A stretch of 64,000 bases of DNA from NCBI RefSeq assembly GCF_051014445.1, contig NC_135141.1, positions 31,767,422-31,831,421 on the forward strand. The letters run 5' to 3'. The first letter of the stretch is position 1, and each line of letters starts with the position of its first letter. The position numbers and the translations under genes are program-made. The stretch is from Colletes latitarsis. Its lineage: Eukaryota > Arthropoda > Insecta > Hymenoptera > Colletidae. Below are positions 11,319 to 23,043 of this stretch, in pieces. The notes below the pieces were generated by a model that was given only the letters and a program-made list of their open reading frames with translations, made no database searches and was not told where the DNA came from.

Positions 11319-11919
11319 GTACGTTACTCTTTACCTAACAATATCTAGACATTTCTAATCTCTATTAGGAATAGGAATCGTGAAATCAGTTGAATCGGCT
11401 TCGCGCCTTTTTCTTGATACCTATCTTGCTGGTGTTAATTGTCATTATATCTCTCTAAATTACAATTTCTTAGGACACATTTCGAGCTCAATGGTTGTTT
11501 AATTGTGGCATAAGTATATTTGTTTAATGTATCGGATCCTAATTCGCATTTTATTTCTGTTGCAGACTCGAATTCAAGGAAGGACGCCAACTTCAAGGAG
11601 GACGCCATGATTGTTAACGTCGAATTTGGCGTGGAATAATTGGACGAATTTGGACGGTACGGTAGGAATATAGGTCGTTAGAAATGGAGGTTAGTTGAAA
11701 TTTGGTTAGGGTGGGTCTCCATTCGCAGCAACCTCCTTGTGGTGAGACCTGGGCAATCAATATTATTTTCTGTGCAATCGACAATCGTATCACTCAAGTG
11801 GGTAATACAATTATTAATTACGTAGAAAATAATTTGAGCTAATGGCTGCGATCCGCCTCGCATAGGTTAGCATAAACACGTACGTATGTACTTTCTTGCC
11901 ACGTTTAGTTTTGATTCTC

Positions 11920-11982
11920 ATAGCTGGTAGCGCTGCAGTCTTACTTCGTTTTGAATCGATAACGGTAGTTGGCACCGAAATG
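11920..11982 (+). promoter_or_regulatory. Candidate housekeeping promoter and first exon of APC15
   Basis: ATCGATAA at 11955-11962 is one base from the insect DRE motif, which marks housekeeping promoters. About 20 bases later comes an ATG followed directly by GTAAGA (donor at 11983). If spliced to an acceptor upstream of 12401, this ATG would read a short upstream frame that soon stops, so it is best viewed as leader. Assignment to APC15 rests on proximity. Confidence 0.35.
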
Positions 11983-12400
11983 GTAAGAAGATTCTAGAAG
12001 AGCATCCTTATTTTTTCCCCGAGTCTTTCTAATTGTCGATGTTGGTATTTTAGAAATATCAGATATTAGATCGATAAGTTTCGTTTTCCTTCTACTAAGT
12101 TGCGAATGTTATCTTCCCAATATATTTCGTTCTACCATTAGTTTTACAAGTTTTACTATTAATAATATCGAAACATTCCATTCCGAGTCGGTATCGTTCT
12201 AATGTAAAATTAAATTTTAAAGAGGTCTCTAGCGTCTGTGGGATAGAAAGTTCCATCGAATGGCTGTCTACCGTATATCACGTTTGTGTGCATAGTTTCT
12301 GCGCAGGCTTGGAAGGTTTCTGTATTTTTCGTAATTTGTTAGGTGTTGTTTCAACGATCTCTCGTGCGTTTGTCGAATATCGCGATTAATGTATTTCACC

Positions 12401-13201
12401 ATGTCCATCATGCCATTGTGGCCAAATTTACAACCCCGAGCTACAGATCCTCTGTGGTTCAACGCCGACAGGCCGTGCGACGATGAAAGCGAGGTAGCTG
12501 CTCTCGAAGCGGAACACCAAGCATGGGTTAGAATCGCGCATATAAGTGATACGTTTTAATCATAGTTGCTGAATAGTTAAGCGTATACGAATGAATGTAT
12601 TTTCTTTTAGAGAGAACACGTTCGTGTACAAGGATTCGATCATATCCCGATTGGAAAAACTGTCAGTGACGTAAGTTAACCTCACTTTCCTATCCGTTAT
12701 TGCGTTTTACATTCAGCTTACAGCTTGGCGAGTTTTGGAGTCCGATTCTTACGGTTTATCGCGTATTCGAGAGAAACAAGCCCGGTAGAAACGAAATCAA
12801 GTTCTGAAAAATATTAAATCTTTTACCAATGCGTAGCTGTCGTTAATCGCGGGTACGTTATTATCGACCGTAGGGGGAGCCAAGCAACGCAAATTTCTAC
12901 GATACGTTACTTTCCCACATCGTTTTCATTCGTCGAAGGTAACGTAGCTGGATGTCGCGAAGAATATAATTGTTATTGTATACAGTTCAGAGGATCGGGA
13001 GAAGAAGAGGAAGACGAAGACGAGGAAGAAGGCGAGGAGGAGGAGGAATCGGATACCCACGAGGAGGAGGAAGAGGAATTGGACGAAATCGATATGGAAG
13101 TAAGTTATTCGCATCAACAACGGATATCCAGACCAACGGACACAGGAACGGATCCAGTATCCATCAGAATGGTCAGCGCCCCCCCTGGTCGTTACTCTTA
13201 A
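12401..13201 (+). CDS. Anaphase-promoting complex subunit 15 (APC15/Mnd2 family), CDS join(12401..12526, 12611..12670, 12986..13201), 133 aa
   Basis: APC15 is a small subunit of the APC/C ubiquitin ligase; in animals it promotes release of the mitotic checkpoint complex from APC/C. Exon 1 (residues 1-42) carries the N-terminal family signature with LWFNADRPC at 18-26 and ends in EAEHQAW. Exon 2 (43-62) carries PIGK at 55-58. Exon 3 opens with a long acidic tract (68-96) typical of the family and runs to LDEIDME. All junctions are phase 0 with GT..AG borders. The human protein is about 121 aa, so the length fits. The ATG at 12401 is chosen because the family begins there; a second Met is three codons on. 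A strong donor-like GTAAGT at 13100 follows residue 100, so the last 33 residues could instead be intronic, with another exon downstream. The family call is firm; the C-terminus is less sure. Confidence 0.92.
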
Positions 13202-13340
13202 TCGAAGCTGCGGTTCCCGTTCGTCTCAAATATTTTGTACGTTTTATTTTTCATAATTTAACCATTGCCGAGTTTACAGACTTACCACGATATCTTAAGT
13301 TTACACAGAAAACAATAAAGTATATTTTAATAATCGCAAC
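13202..13340 (+). terminator. APC15 3' UTR and poly(A) signal
   Basis: An AATAAA hexamer at 13314-13319 lies about 110 bases after the APC15 stop codon, in AT-rich sequence. This is a natural cleavage and polyadenylation region and favours exon 3 being the terminal exon. Confidence 0.65.
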
Positions 13341-15106
13341 GCGTAAAACGATTCGAACCGCTGTCGCATTATGGGAAAGAAATGAATTTTAATCGAATAC
13401 TGGTCACTGGCAGCGAGAACATCATTATTACGAATAGTCAGCGTTTTCGAGCGAACGCGTGCTCGGTCAAGGACCCCGGGGCGACATTCGATCCAACGAA
13501 CGGCGGAAAGTTCCGCGTCACCGAAAAATCCACGCGAAAAAGATCGCGTACGCGTGGAAAATCGTCGCATTCGCCCGTAGAGGTCGCGAACGGCCGTCGA
13601 TCGGGACCGCGGGGCGGTGCGCCGCGTTTTTATCGAGTTTTCTCGCGGGTAATTCTCAGGCCGTCGTGACGTCGATATCGCGAGGCGGTCGGTATCGGGG
13701 GTATAAAATTTCCTTCAAAGAACGATCCCCGTGGCTCGTCGAAAGCGATCGAACGCACAAGGGCTTGGCCCCTGTCCCTTTCTCTCTCGGTGTCTCGATC
13801 TTTCTCTTTGGAGAACGGGGCAAGTCGGTACCCCGCCTCGCTCGTAAAGGGCCGTGGAACCGCATCATGCTCGACCGGGACACTCTCTGTACACTCCGTA
13901 TACCCACCTATACTAGGTGTAAGTACACGCGAGAATGTATTATATACCTATATACAGCGGCCGGGCTCTCTCGGCGTGTAACTGAAGTAAAGCCAGGTTG
14001 GTGCCCCCGCTAGGGTGAACGAACGGGTACGCTCAGGCAAAAGCGAACCCGTGCGCCTCCTCCACCTCCTACTTCTCTTTCTCCGCCACCTCCTCCTCTA
14101 TGCAACGACCTCCGTGTCTCCTCCTCGGCTGAGAGATCCTCGCCCGCTGATGTCACAGCGGAATTGCAAATTTTTTTCCCCCGAATACAGTCGTCCGTTA
14201 CGGAGAGCAAACGGCGGCGCTGCTCGCGACCGTTCGCGGTAAAATTCTCGTTGAACCGCCGCGGCCGCGTACGCGATCCATTCGTTCCCGCGACGACACG
14301 CACGCGGGAATAAGGGACCCAGTTCCCCGCTCGCGTCGGCTCTCGATAAACCGACCGGCCAAAGATATCCGGCGATTTCGTTCCGTGCGATCGAATCGTC
14401 GCTTCAAGGTTAATTTAACCCGCGTACCCGCCGCCACAGACCCGGCGTTTTCCATCTTCCGTGCGCTTAGCGTGTCGCGGGGCATAAATCTCGGGATTTA
14501 TGAATCGCGTAGTTTCGTAGACGGTAATACCCCCACGGTTTTATGAATTAATACCGAGCATATTAAACGCATAAATCTTCGACGTTTGGCTGGGATGGAA
14601 TCGTCTATGGGGGATTATCTCGCGGCACCGCGATTCTACTTAGGCGGCACGTTGGATCGCTGGCGATCAATCTTTGGTTCGTTTTCGGAACGCCAGGGAA
14701 CACTCACGGTCAGAATTTTACTCTTACGCTGATTCGAACTCCGTGGCGGGGCTAGCGAAACACCCCGATCTCTCGTTAATTGTTGTTAGTTACGGAAGCG
14801 AGAGACACTGAGAATGTTTAAGTAGTCAACATCTGGTCCCTTATTTTTAAACTTTGTTCTTGGCGTTTTCAAGCGTGTTGGTCACAGGTACGAACATTTA
14901 ATGACCAGGCTCGCAGCGTTCACCTGGTCGATGCGATTCTAGGAATTAGTGGGGATGACTTGGCGAACAGTATCGAGGGAAAAAGTAGCTAACTTTAGAA
15001 AGGGACTATTATACGTCGTTGTTTAATTCAGAAATGGTGTTGTCTCCCGTATTCGCCGCCAAAGGGACCGTTCCTCTCGCAAGCGCTTGACTTTTCATTA
15101 GTATTA
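13341..15106. other. CpG-dense noncoding DNA
   Basis: The composition changes sharply near 13.4 kb from AT-rich to CpG-dense. Overlapping frames on both strands, including one of 184 codons at 13459-14013, reflect few AT-rich stop codons rather than coding. A pyrimidine-rich TCC-type stretch lies at about 14055-14100. No exon with family similarity was seen. Confidence 0.5.
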
Positions 15107-15449
15107 TACAGGGTGCTCGGCCAACCATGGGAAAAATTTTAATGGGAGATTCTAGAGGCCAAAATAATACCAAAATCAAGAATACTAATTTATTGATGGA
15201 GGCTTCGTTAGAAAGTTATTAACGTTTAAAGTTCCACCTGTACTGAATTTTTTTCTCGAAAGTGGATAGGATTTCGGGGGTAGGTCTATTCGCCAAAAAT
15301 TATTGTAATCGACCCCCGCAACCGAAAATAATTTTTCCAGAACGATTTGAAATTTTTTAATAACTTTTTAACGAAGCCTCAGTCAAGAAATTGAGATTCT
15401 TTATTTTCGTCTTATTTTGGCCTCCAGAATCTCCCACTAAAACTTTTAG
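15107..15449 (+). mobile_element. Long-inverted-repeat MITE, copy B (long class, right end lost)
   Basis: Starts TACAGGGTGCTCGGCCA and has the same arms as copy A. Its centre is different: a CTCGAAA block, a GGGGGTAGGTCTATTC block and an ACCGAAAATAATTTTTCC block. The right arm stops inside the AAAATTTTT segment, so the terminal 25 or so bases are missing. Confidence 0.87.
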
Positions 15450-17227
15450 CGAACAAACAGGACGCTTACTTTTTATTTGTAAACAATTACCGATAACGAC
15501 CCAAAAAGTACATTGGGAGTAGAGCACCGCACATCGGTGGTGCTCGTGGGGCACACTCGGAACGTGTCAATAAAAAATAAACTCCCTGCGTTGTAAAAGT
15601 ACGAGACACCAGCGTGAAACCGCCGAACGTGTCTCGTGTGTTCGTGTTCGTCGAGGCTCGCGACGAGACTCGAATCGCGTTGTAGGCGTTTCTCGGGGCC
15701 GAAGTCTGCGGCGTCGTAAACTCTCTTGGAAACGATTCGGAAACGATAACGATCGATGCGGCCGGTGTGGAATCTAATCTTGATGTCTGCTCGTTCGTTT
15801 CGCTTATCGATAGCCAGGGCGGGGGTGGGGGGGGGCGTTCGAAATCTATCAGGTTGCCTTTATCGGATTTCGATTGCCCGGCGCGTTCAAGTTCAAGCTT
15901 ATCCCGGGCCCGAGAGAGCTCAACAATTTCGACACGCGCGATCTACTTCGCGTCCTCGCTAATGTCGACTTGACCCACTGGCCTACATGTAGGTAGTTTA
16001 AAGCATCCACGTTCGACCTCGGCGCGATATCAGCCGGCGTGTGTCCACCCTTTCTCGAGATTTCACGGGACACGTCGAGTGCGACGGAGCATCGTGAAGC
16101 CGGGGATGGGCGGCGGGGAGTTTCTCGCGCGAACGGAACGCAATAAAACGTTTCGAACCGTAAACGTCGCGAACGGTTAACGCTCAATTAGCGATTTACT
16201 GCCAACGCGGAGGCTGGGTCCCGCGCGTCAATCGTCTTCTGTGGAACGCTGAAGCAACAAGCCGCGGGGGGGCGAACCACGACGGCTTAATGTCCAGTTA
16301 AACACCCCGAAGACGCTGCATCCGACGCGAAGGATAATAAAGCTCGTGGTTAAAAATTCAATCGAGGGTCAATCGACGTTACTTTTGCGATTCTGCTCTA
16401 TTTGTACGATTAATTTCGGGTCTGGATCGCGCGTGGGCGGCACGTTCGCGCCTTTCGGCACCCAACGCACACGAATCGGCGCGTGGACGCTTTTATATTC
16501 ACGCTACGTCGAATCGATCATTTGCCGAATCAATTGTTTTACCATTGTTGCGTAACGCGCGTATGCAGTCGATCGGATTAACGATTGGGTCATTTTTGAG
16601 AGTCGACGATCTCACCTAACGATAGATTCAAGCGAAATACAATCGCAGTTCACGTTCATCGAAATCAAACATCGTCGGAATTCGTCGAGTATTCGCGACA
16701 GCGCGATGAAGTCGCTGTTGACGTTGTTTTCGATTCCCGAAACCAACGAATTATTTTTAATAAACACGATAGTCGAACGTTGCTTCCCGCGTAACGATTA
16801 TACGTCGCGACAAGAGAGAATAGAATTCGATTAAGGAGCGTTCTGTCGATTTATCTTTTATTCATAGAAATGTTTGCAAACTTTCGCGTCGAGAGTATCG
16901 ACTTACCACCGCGAGACACGTAAAATTGATATCGCGAACGGCGTTGCATATAAAGAGCATAGAACACCATTTATTATCGTTTGTCGGAGATAACATGCAG
17001 TCCGATTGGGCATAATTGAACGAGATAATAATACGTAAACATCGGTCGAAGTTGCTTCGAGCCAGTTTTATCACAGAGAAAACGTGCAATACAGACGAGG
17101 AAGGAAGTTGTCGAACAATCGTCGGTCGAACAAGAACAACGGTCGATCGGAAACACCTAAGCGAGACCGCCGGTGATGTAATACACACGGATCGCAAGAA
17201 AGAGCAGAGAAAGTATTCGAATGATTC
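15450..17227. other. CpG-dense noncoding DNA
   Basis: No supported gene. Overlapping frames on both strands lack domains and splice context. A G-rich run at about 15820-15836 is a minor feature. Confidence 0.45.
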
Positions 17228-17433
17228 TTAACACTAGGTTTACGGACACTCGTTGCGCATATTTTTATTAGAATTCGCTACGTTGACAGTTGCATTGAAA
17301 TGCAGTTTTTCTTTTAATTAGAGTATACATCAATTCAACATAAATTGCTAACAAATAATATTTATGAGTCCTATAACGTTAAGTTTAGAATCTGAATGCG
17401 TCAAATTGACACGTACCATAAACCTAGTGTTAA
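17228..17433. mobile_element. TTAA-flanked MITE, piggyBac-like
   Basis: A 206-bp AT-rich insertion in CpG-rich surroundings. It is bounded by TTAA at 17228-17231 and 17430-17433. Just inside are matching inverted termini, CACTAGGTTTACGG on the left and CCATAAACCTAGTG on the right. TTAA target duplications are the hallmark of the piggyBac superfamily; the family assignment is inference because no transposase is present. It encodes nothing. Confidence 0.8.
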
Positions 17434-18600
17434 ATGAACGGTACCGAGAAACAAACGATAGGAGAATTGCGACGGAAAGATGGCTTATTAATTTTGTCGA
17501 TTGTCGGGAATGTAATTAAGTAATAACAGAGGGAATTATCGCGCGACACGTTGGGAAAAAAGAGCCTTTCTCGAGCCAGGGCATTGCATGGATCTTTGGT
17601 TCGCTCGGGCGTCGTCGGTAGCTCGCGATAAACTTCGTTTTTTAGATGCTCTCAATGAAAGTAATCGAGTGACGTCAAGTCCGGAGAACGAGGTGGCCAT
17701 GAAATTTGTCCTCCACGTTCAATCTATCGATTATGAAATTGACTTTGTAATACTTGCCGTGCTTGTTGTGCATAATGTGCACGGGAGACCCGTCGCGTTG
17801 ATATCGCATTATTAACCGAGTTTGGTAAAGATTCTCTAATAACAGTGGTAATCTTTTCTTGCGTACCGTTGAAACTTCGAAGACGGCCATTTTCGAGCAT
17901 TTTAGCAAAATTAGCCTCCCCCGTAAATGTGAAACGCCGAAGATGAGGTAGTCTCGACGATACGGGGCAGTGTGTGTCCGTTGGGCGAGGGTGGATCTAC
18001 GTAGATCCTAAAGTCGATTCTTCGAATTGTCTTGCAAGGACGTTAGACGAAGGTTGATAACGCAAGATTATCGCTAATATCAAGGAAGATTACTTCGTAG
18101 ATAGAAACTTGGAAAACATCAAATTCACATAAACGTGTGGGTGAGCTTCTTAAACAGATTAGGATATTTTTCCGTATAGAAGTAATCCCATTAGCGGGGC
18201 CATCCATAAAATGCATGTCTGCCATTTTCACGTTAGGATAATAGACGGTCATTGATAACGACGCGATAACGCCGAGTGTGGTACTAAGTTTGCGTCTACC
18301 GAGTAATCTTTGTTGATATTAGGTATAATCTGTGTCGTCGTGCAACCTTGAACTAACGTGCTTCTAAGACGATTCTTGTGTTTATATGCAGGGTACCGGC
18401 GAACGGAACGTATAGAATCGGTATCGACGTATCGGTCGAAACAGAGTCGAAAAAGAAACGGATCGAGCTCGAGTCGTCGGCACCTTGTAAATTACGCCAA
18501 AAACCGAAACAACGTCGACGACGACGCAAGTAGGTCAGCCGGGGCGAACGCGCTTACACGGGCATTTTTCTTATTTCTTGGGAAATTCGTAACGTGCCAC
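17434..18600. other. Noncoding DNA, no gene recognised
   Basis: Short frames on both strands without domains. A perfect CRE palindrome TGACGTCA lies at 17670-17677. No other structure is supported. Confidence 0.45.
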
Positions 18601-18689
18601 GGTGTGTAATACAGTGTGTACGATTGGCCAACGCGTATTTATGTTTGCCCCGTATCGAAAGCGAAATATTTTGAAAAATATATTCGTCA

Positions 18690-19402
18690 TCGGGTCGGTG
18701 CGCGCGTGTATGCATCGCGTAAAGAGGAGAAGAGCGACGAAGAGACGCGAGAGCGAGACGGCGCGCCTGCGCGACGTAGCGTGCACGCGCGAGAGAGAAA
18801 GGCGAGTCGGCGAGGAGTTGGCGCGTACGCGAGCGAGAGAGCGAGAGGAAAGGAGCGCGAGCGGCACGAGCGAGAGCCGGGGCTTCGGGAGTGCTCGGTC
18901 GCTCAGTCGAACGCGCGATTACAAGCACACGGGACGCGTGGGCTCTCTCGACGGCCAAGCCTGGAAAGTGTTTCCGTTCGTACGCGACGACCACGTGCCG
19001 GCGAGAAACCGCCGAAACGCAGCCGAGTGACACCCGGGTAAACGGACACAGGACAGCACACACGGATTGGCTCCTCCCTCGGCCGCGTCCTCTCGTCCAC
19101 GCTCTCTGTTCGCCGCCCTCCCCGGTTTTCCGTCAATCGAACCCACCCTTCCTGCCCTCCCCATATCCCCCTGGATGCACCGTGGGGAACGCGACACGTA
19201 CGCGGGCCGAAGCTGGCCGCGGCAAGAATCGCGGGGACGGTGAGCTAGTTGCAGTGTGTGGGTGGTTTGTCAGTTGGTGACTTGGAAGTGAAACCCCGAA
19301 GATCGAAAGCGGAACCGATCGGATCCGGCGATCGAGAGGGAGGCAAGAAGAGGCCTAGCGCGCGATAGCTGGATCCAGATGTCACGGGCGCGTCCTCGAT
19401 CG
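18690..19402 (+). promoter_or_regulatory. Candidate CpG-rich promoter and noncoding first exon with donor at 19403
   Basis: This stretch is rich in CpG and GAGA-type repeats. A TCAGTT initiator sequence lies at 19270-19275, with an AGATCG downstream-promoter-like motif about 29 bases later. The segment ends at a very good splice donor, GTGAGT, at 19403; a second donor, GTGAGC, is near 19240. An ATG at 19380 opens only eight codons before the donor. These signs suit the 5' exon of a plus-strand gene with a long first intron. No downstream coding exon was identified, so the gene is unknown. Confidence 0.4.
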
Positions 19403-22400
19403 GTGAGTGACGATCGTTACGTTTCACGTTCGTATACGAGGGTGAGCCCATCCGGACCGGATTCCTTTCGGATCGGGGTCACCGATTCGCCCGAATACTT
19501 TCGCGTTCGCCGGTTGTACCCCGGTTTTTCTATGATCTGCGATGAAACGATCGTCTTTTGGACGAAGCTCTTATTTTCTTTTTTTGAGCGAAATTGAGTG
19601 AAATCGGGACAGAGAGGAGGGATCATTGACCGTGCAGATTAAGACGGACTAGAACGTCGTCGAAAGTTTCGGCCGGTCGTGGAAAAAGTGTCGGTACCTC
19701 GAGAACGGTCAGTCACGACCCAGTTGCTTTTGCAAAAGTTTTCCGGACGTTTTGCCTCGATCGTGTCCGTCGCGCGCGGGGGTCATCGTATCGCGTCCAG
19801 TATTCTTGGTACAGTGTTTACGTTCCTAGCGAAACACGCTGTAACGAACAGAGCTACTCCTTGACTCGGCACTGAAATAGATTCGTAACATTCTACGTTC
19901 GCCTTAAACCGCGTCGTGTCAATATTTAACTTTCCCCTGGGAATATCTTTCGAACCGATGCTATTTATCTCGAGACTCGAACGCAACGGGCATCCCAACG
20001 GCAGGATATCTAGGGGTAATTATTTATTGCCAGCTCGTTGCGAGTTACGGGAAGTTAACTACGCTGGGTATTAACCCGTTCGAGTTAGATTCGAACGCTG
20101 CGCGAGCGAGGAATCGAATATAAATCCGGTGCACGGGTAACGAGAATGGCGCGAACGATTAATATACCGAACAGAAGAGACGTTTATGATCGACCGAGCG
20201 TACAGCGCGTGTTTTAATATGCCACTATGGTTCCCATGCGATACGTCAAACGATTCCAATCGGTCGACGCGCCGTAACGATTAACTTTCGTGTCTTAATT
20301 AATTAACGATAATACGATAATCACGCCCAGCGTTACGGTCGTTACGACGAAGAGATAGAGAGACGCGCAAAGATCGGAATCTAACGATGCAAACGACAGT
20401 AAAATACTAGTAGCCTTCGATGCCAAGCACGCGACAAAGATCGTTTAATTAATATACACGATAAATTGCAGTTGGTTTTTAGGTTCAGATTTCTATCTGG
20501 AACATAAAACTTGGATAGTTCGAGATTGTTTGAATTTGTAATGCAATCGCGCGGCACCGTATGCTCGAACAAGATATCGAACGTCACTTTCCGTTTCTCA
20601 AGAGTCGTTAAATCTATACGAGACGGCACGAATTCGTAATTATAACTCGTTGTTAACCAAACGTTGTAAATTATATTGTTGTACTAACGGAGCAGAAAAA
20701 GTTCTGCTTTCGTTTTCGTAGAGTTACCAATTCGGCAAGTTCGTAAATGAAATTTTTTCTCTCGTTTCCTGGCTCGTACAGCGGTATGTTATTTTTATCA
20801 AACGATGGACAGTTTAATGACAGAAACGACAGATACGCGACTGACATTTATCTGGCAACGTCTCTTAATAAGATAATCCTGTGCTCCGATATGTGTGAAG
20901 AGCGCAATATTATTATAAATATTAATTTTTCGATCTCTGTCTATCCCAAAAAGTTACGACGTTTTTAAATCTCTGCGTCGAATAGACGATTGTCACTGTA
21001 TCATATCACTTTGGAAGTCGTGCAATGTTTTGTTTTAAATATCCGGGTATATTAACACTGGCGACCGTCCGCTTTTCCGACGATTCCAATGAAATTTCCA
21101 GGCTTCCTGTAATATCCAGGCATTTTTAAATAATATTTGGTTCAAGAACGAAGTTTACGCGTCTTTTACAACGAGGAAACCGACGGAATTTATGCAGCAA
21201 CCTAACGTTTACGTCACACACTGCGCGAGAAGCACCGTCGTTCATCGATGGTAACTTTTGTTTACGGTTAGCGATCTCGCGCTTTCTTTCGCCTTTATTA
21301 AAAATTTTAATGGCTAGCGTTCGCTAATTACGCCGGAACGAAAAACCGACCACGGGAGACAGAGAGTGAGAGACCAGCGCGATAGAGAGAGAAAGAGAGA
21401 GATAGAGGGAGAAAGTGCCGTCGAAACTAAGAACACCGAGGCTGGTTACAGAAAGTTAGCGTAAACGAGTAAGCGTTACGACCGCCTAGCGTCACTTTGA
21501 ACGATATATATATATATATATATTTATAACGAACCGCGGAAATCATAATTCCGGAGGAGTAAAGGCTATGCCGCGAATTACAGAGAAAGTCTCCCCGACG
21601 TGCTTACGCGCGCACACACGTTTGGCGCGTTACCGTGTGCTCGATCGCGAAAGGTAAAAATCCTCGTACGATGAAAAGTGAAATTAACGAAATCGTCGTT
21701 GAGTCATTCCTCCTTTTTTTCCCCCTGTACGCGCGTCGATCGGTCGATTTTGCTCGTAACTTCGCGCGAACGATAGAAAAACGTCGACGGCTCGACGGAA
21801 TCGTTCCTCGTTTGCGTAACCCTCCAATTCTGCTTCTCGGTTCGATCTCGGTCCCGGGAAAACGACGAATGAAAGCGAACCACGGGGCGAGAACCGGGCG
21901 CCACGGGTCGCGCGATATTCACCCCGTCGAACGTGTTTTCGCGGTCTGAAAAATAAGGGGCAGAAGTCCGTGAAAAACGAACGGACGATTTTTTTTACGG
22001 ATAGCCGGTTAAAAAGGCGGTCTAAAAGGTGGCGGCGATCACAGGGACGATTATCGAGCATTGTTGGGTCCAGGTTGCGATAGAACGAGCGAGTGGGTAA
22101 TGCTGTACTGTTTGCGCCGGCCCTGCGGGGTCTCTGACCGCCCGTCCGCGCCTCTCAACTCGACTTGCTTTGCTTGTCCATGCTCTGTGCGGCCTACCTA
22201 CGGCTTATGGCTAAAGTCACGTCTCTCTCATCGCGTCTCTGCGAGCCTTTCTTGGACGAATTTCGCGAAAAGCACTACCACTCTCGCTCGACGAGGGGGA
22301 GAAACGAGACACGAGCGCGACTCGTTCCGCGGACTCGCCTCTTTTCGACCTTCTTCTCACCCCGTGGCTCTCGATGGCTTTCCGTTTCGCTGACGCAGCA

Positions 22401-22708
22401 TCCGTCGTTCCACGACCGTTCTCCGTCGGTCTACTAGAGCCTCTCAACCCTTTCGATATCAATTTAACCGTTTGGGGGTCGATTGTTCGGTGCCGTGCGA
22501 TTGACGCCCCAAGGCGTTCGTTTCACGTGCATCGCGAACGTAGTCGCGGACACTCCGCACGGAACGAACGTTCCTTCGAATATAGAGTTTTTTGTCGCGT
22601 GATTTCAGTATACGATGGAAAACAGTGGGCCAGAGTTTCATTCACCAAAAATTTTCCAATAGATTTTGCATCGGGGAATAAGATCGGTATGGCTGTAAAT
22701 AGACGCCG
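19403..22708. other. Noncoding DNA, possibly first intron
   Basis: No coding exon recognised. It contains a GA-rich tract (about 21355-21417) that could bind GAGA-type factors and an AT microsatellite. The overlapping CpG-rich frames between 21.6 and 22.5 kb exist on both strands and look like shadows. Confidence 0.45.
21504..21523. repeat. (AT)n microsatellite
   Basis: About ten AT dinucleotides inside otherwise CpG-rich sequence. Confidence 0.9.
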
Positions 22709-23043
22709 TACAGGGTGTTCGGCCAACCCTGGGAAAAATTGTAATGGGAGATTCTAGAGGCCAAAATAGGACGAAAATCAAGAATACCCATTTGTCGATG
22801 GAAGCTTCGTTAAAAAGTTATTAACGTTTAAAGTGCTGCCCGTACTGAATTTTTTTTCTCGAAAATGCGCAGAATTTCGAGGGTATGTCTATTCACCAAA
22901 AATGATTGCAATTGACTCCCGAAACCGAAAATAATTTTTCCCGAATGATTTGAAATTTTTTAATAACTTTTTTAATGAAGCCTCAGCCAAAGAATTAGAA
23001 TCTCCCATTAAAATTTTTCCCAGGGGCGACCGAACACCCTGCA
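22709..23043 (+). mobile_element. Long-inverted-repeat MITE, copy C (long class)
   Basis: Starts TACAGGGTGTTCGGCCA and ends CGAACACCCTGCA. The centre is of the copy B type. About 25 bases of the right arm, including the CGTCTTATTTTGGCC block, are deleted. Confidence 0.88.

Noticed and set aside
13459..14013. 184-codon plus-strand frame after APC15
   Set aside because: It overlaps several other frames in CpG-rich DNA and is highly basic without domains; the APC15 poly(A) signal precedes it.
18554..19063. Overlapping frames of 140-169 codons on both strands
   Set aside because: Four registers are open at once, which indicates stop-poor sequence rather than coding; better explained as a CpG-rich promoter.
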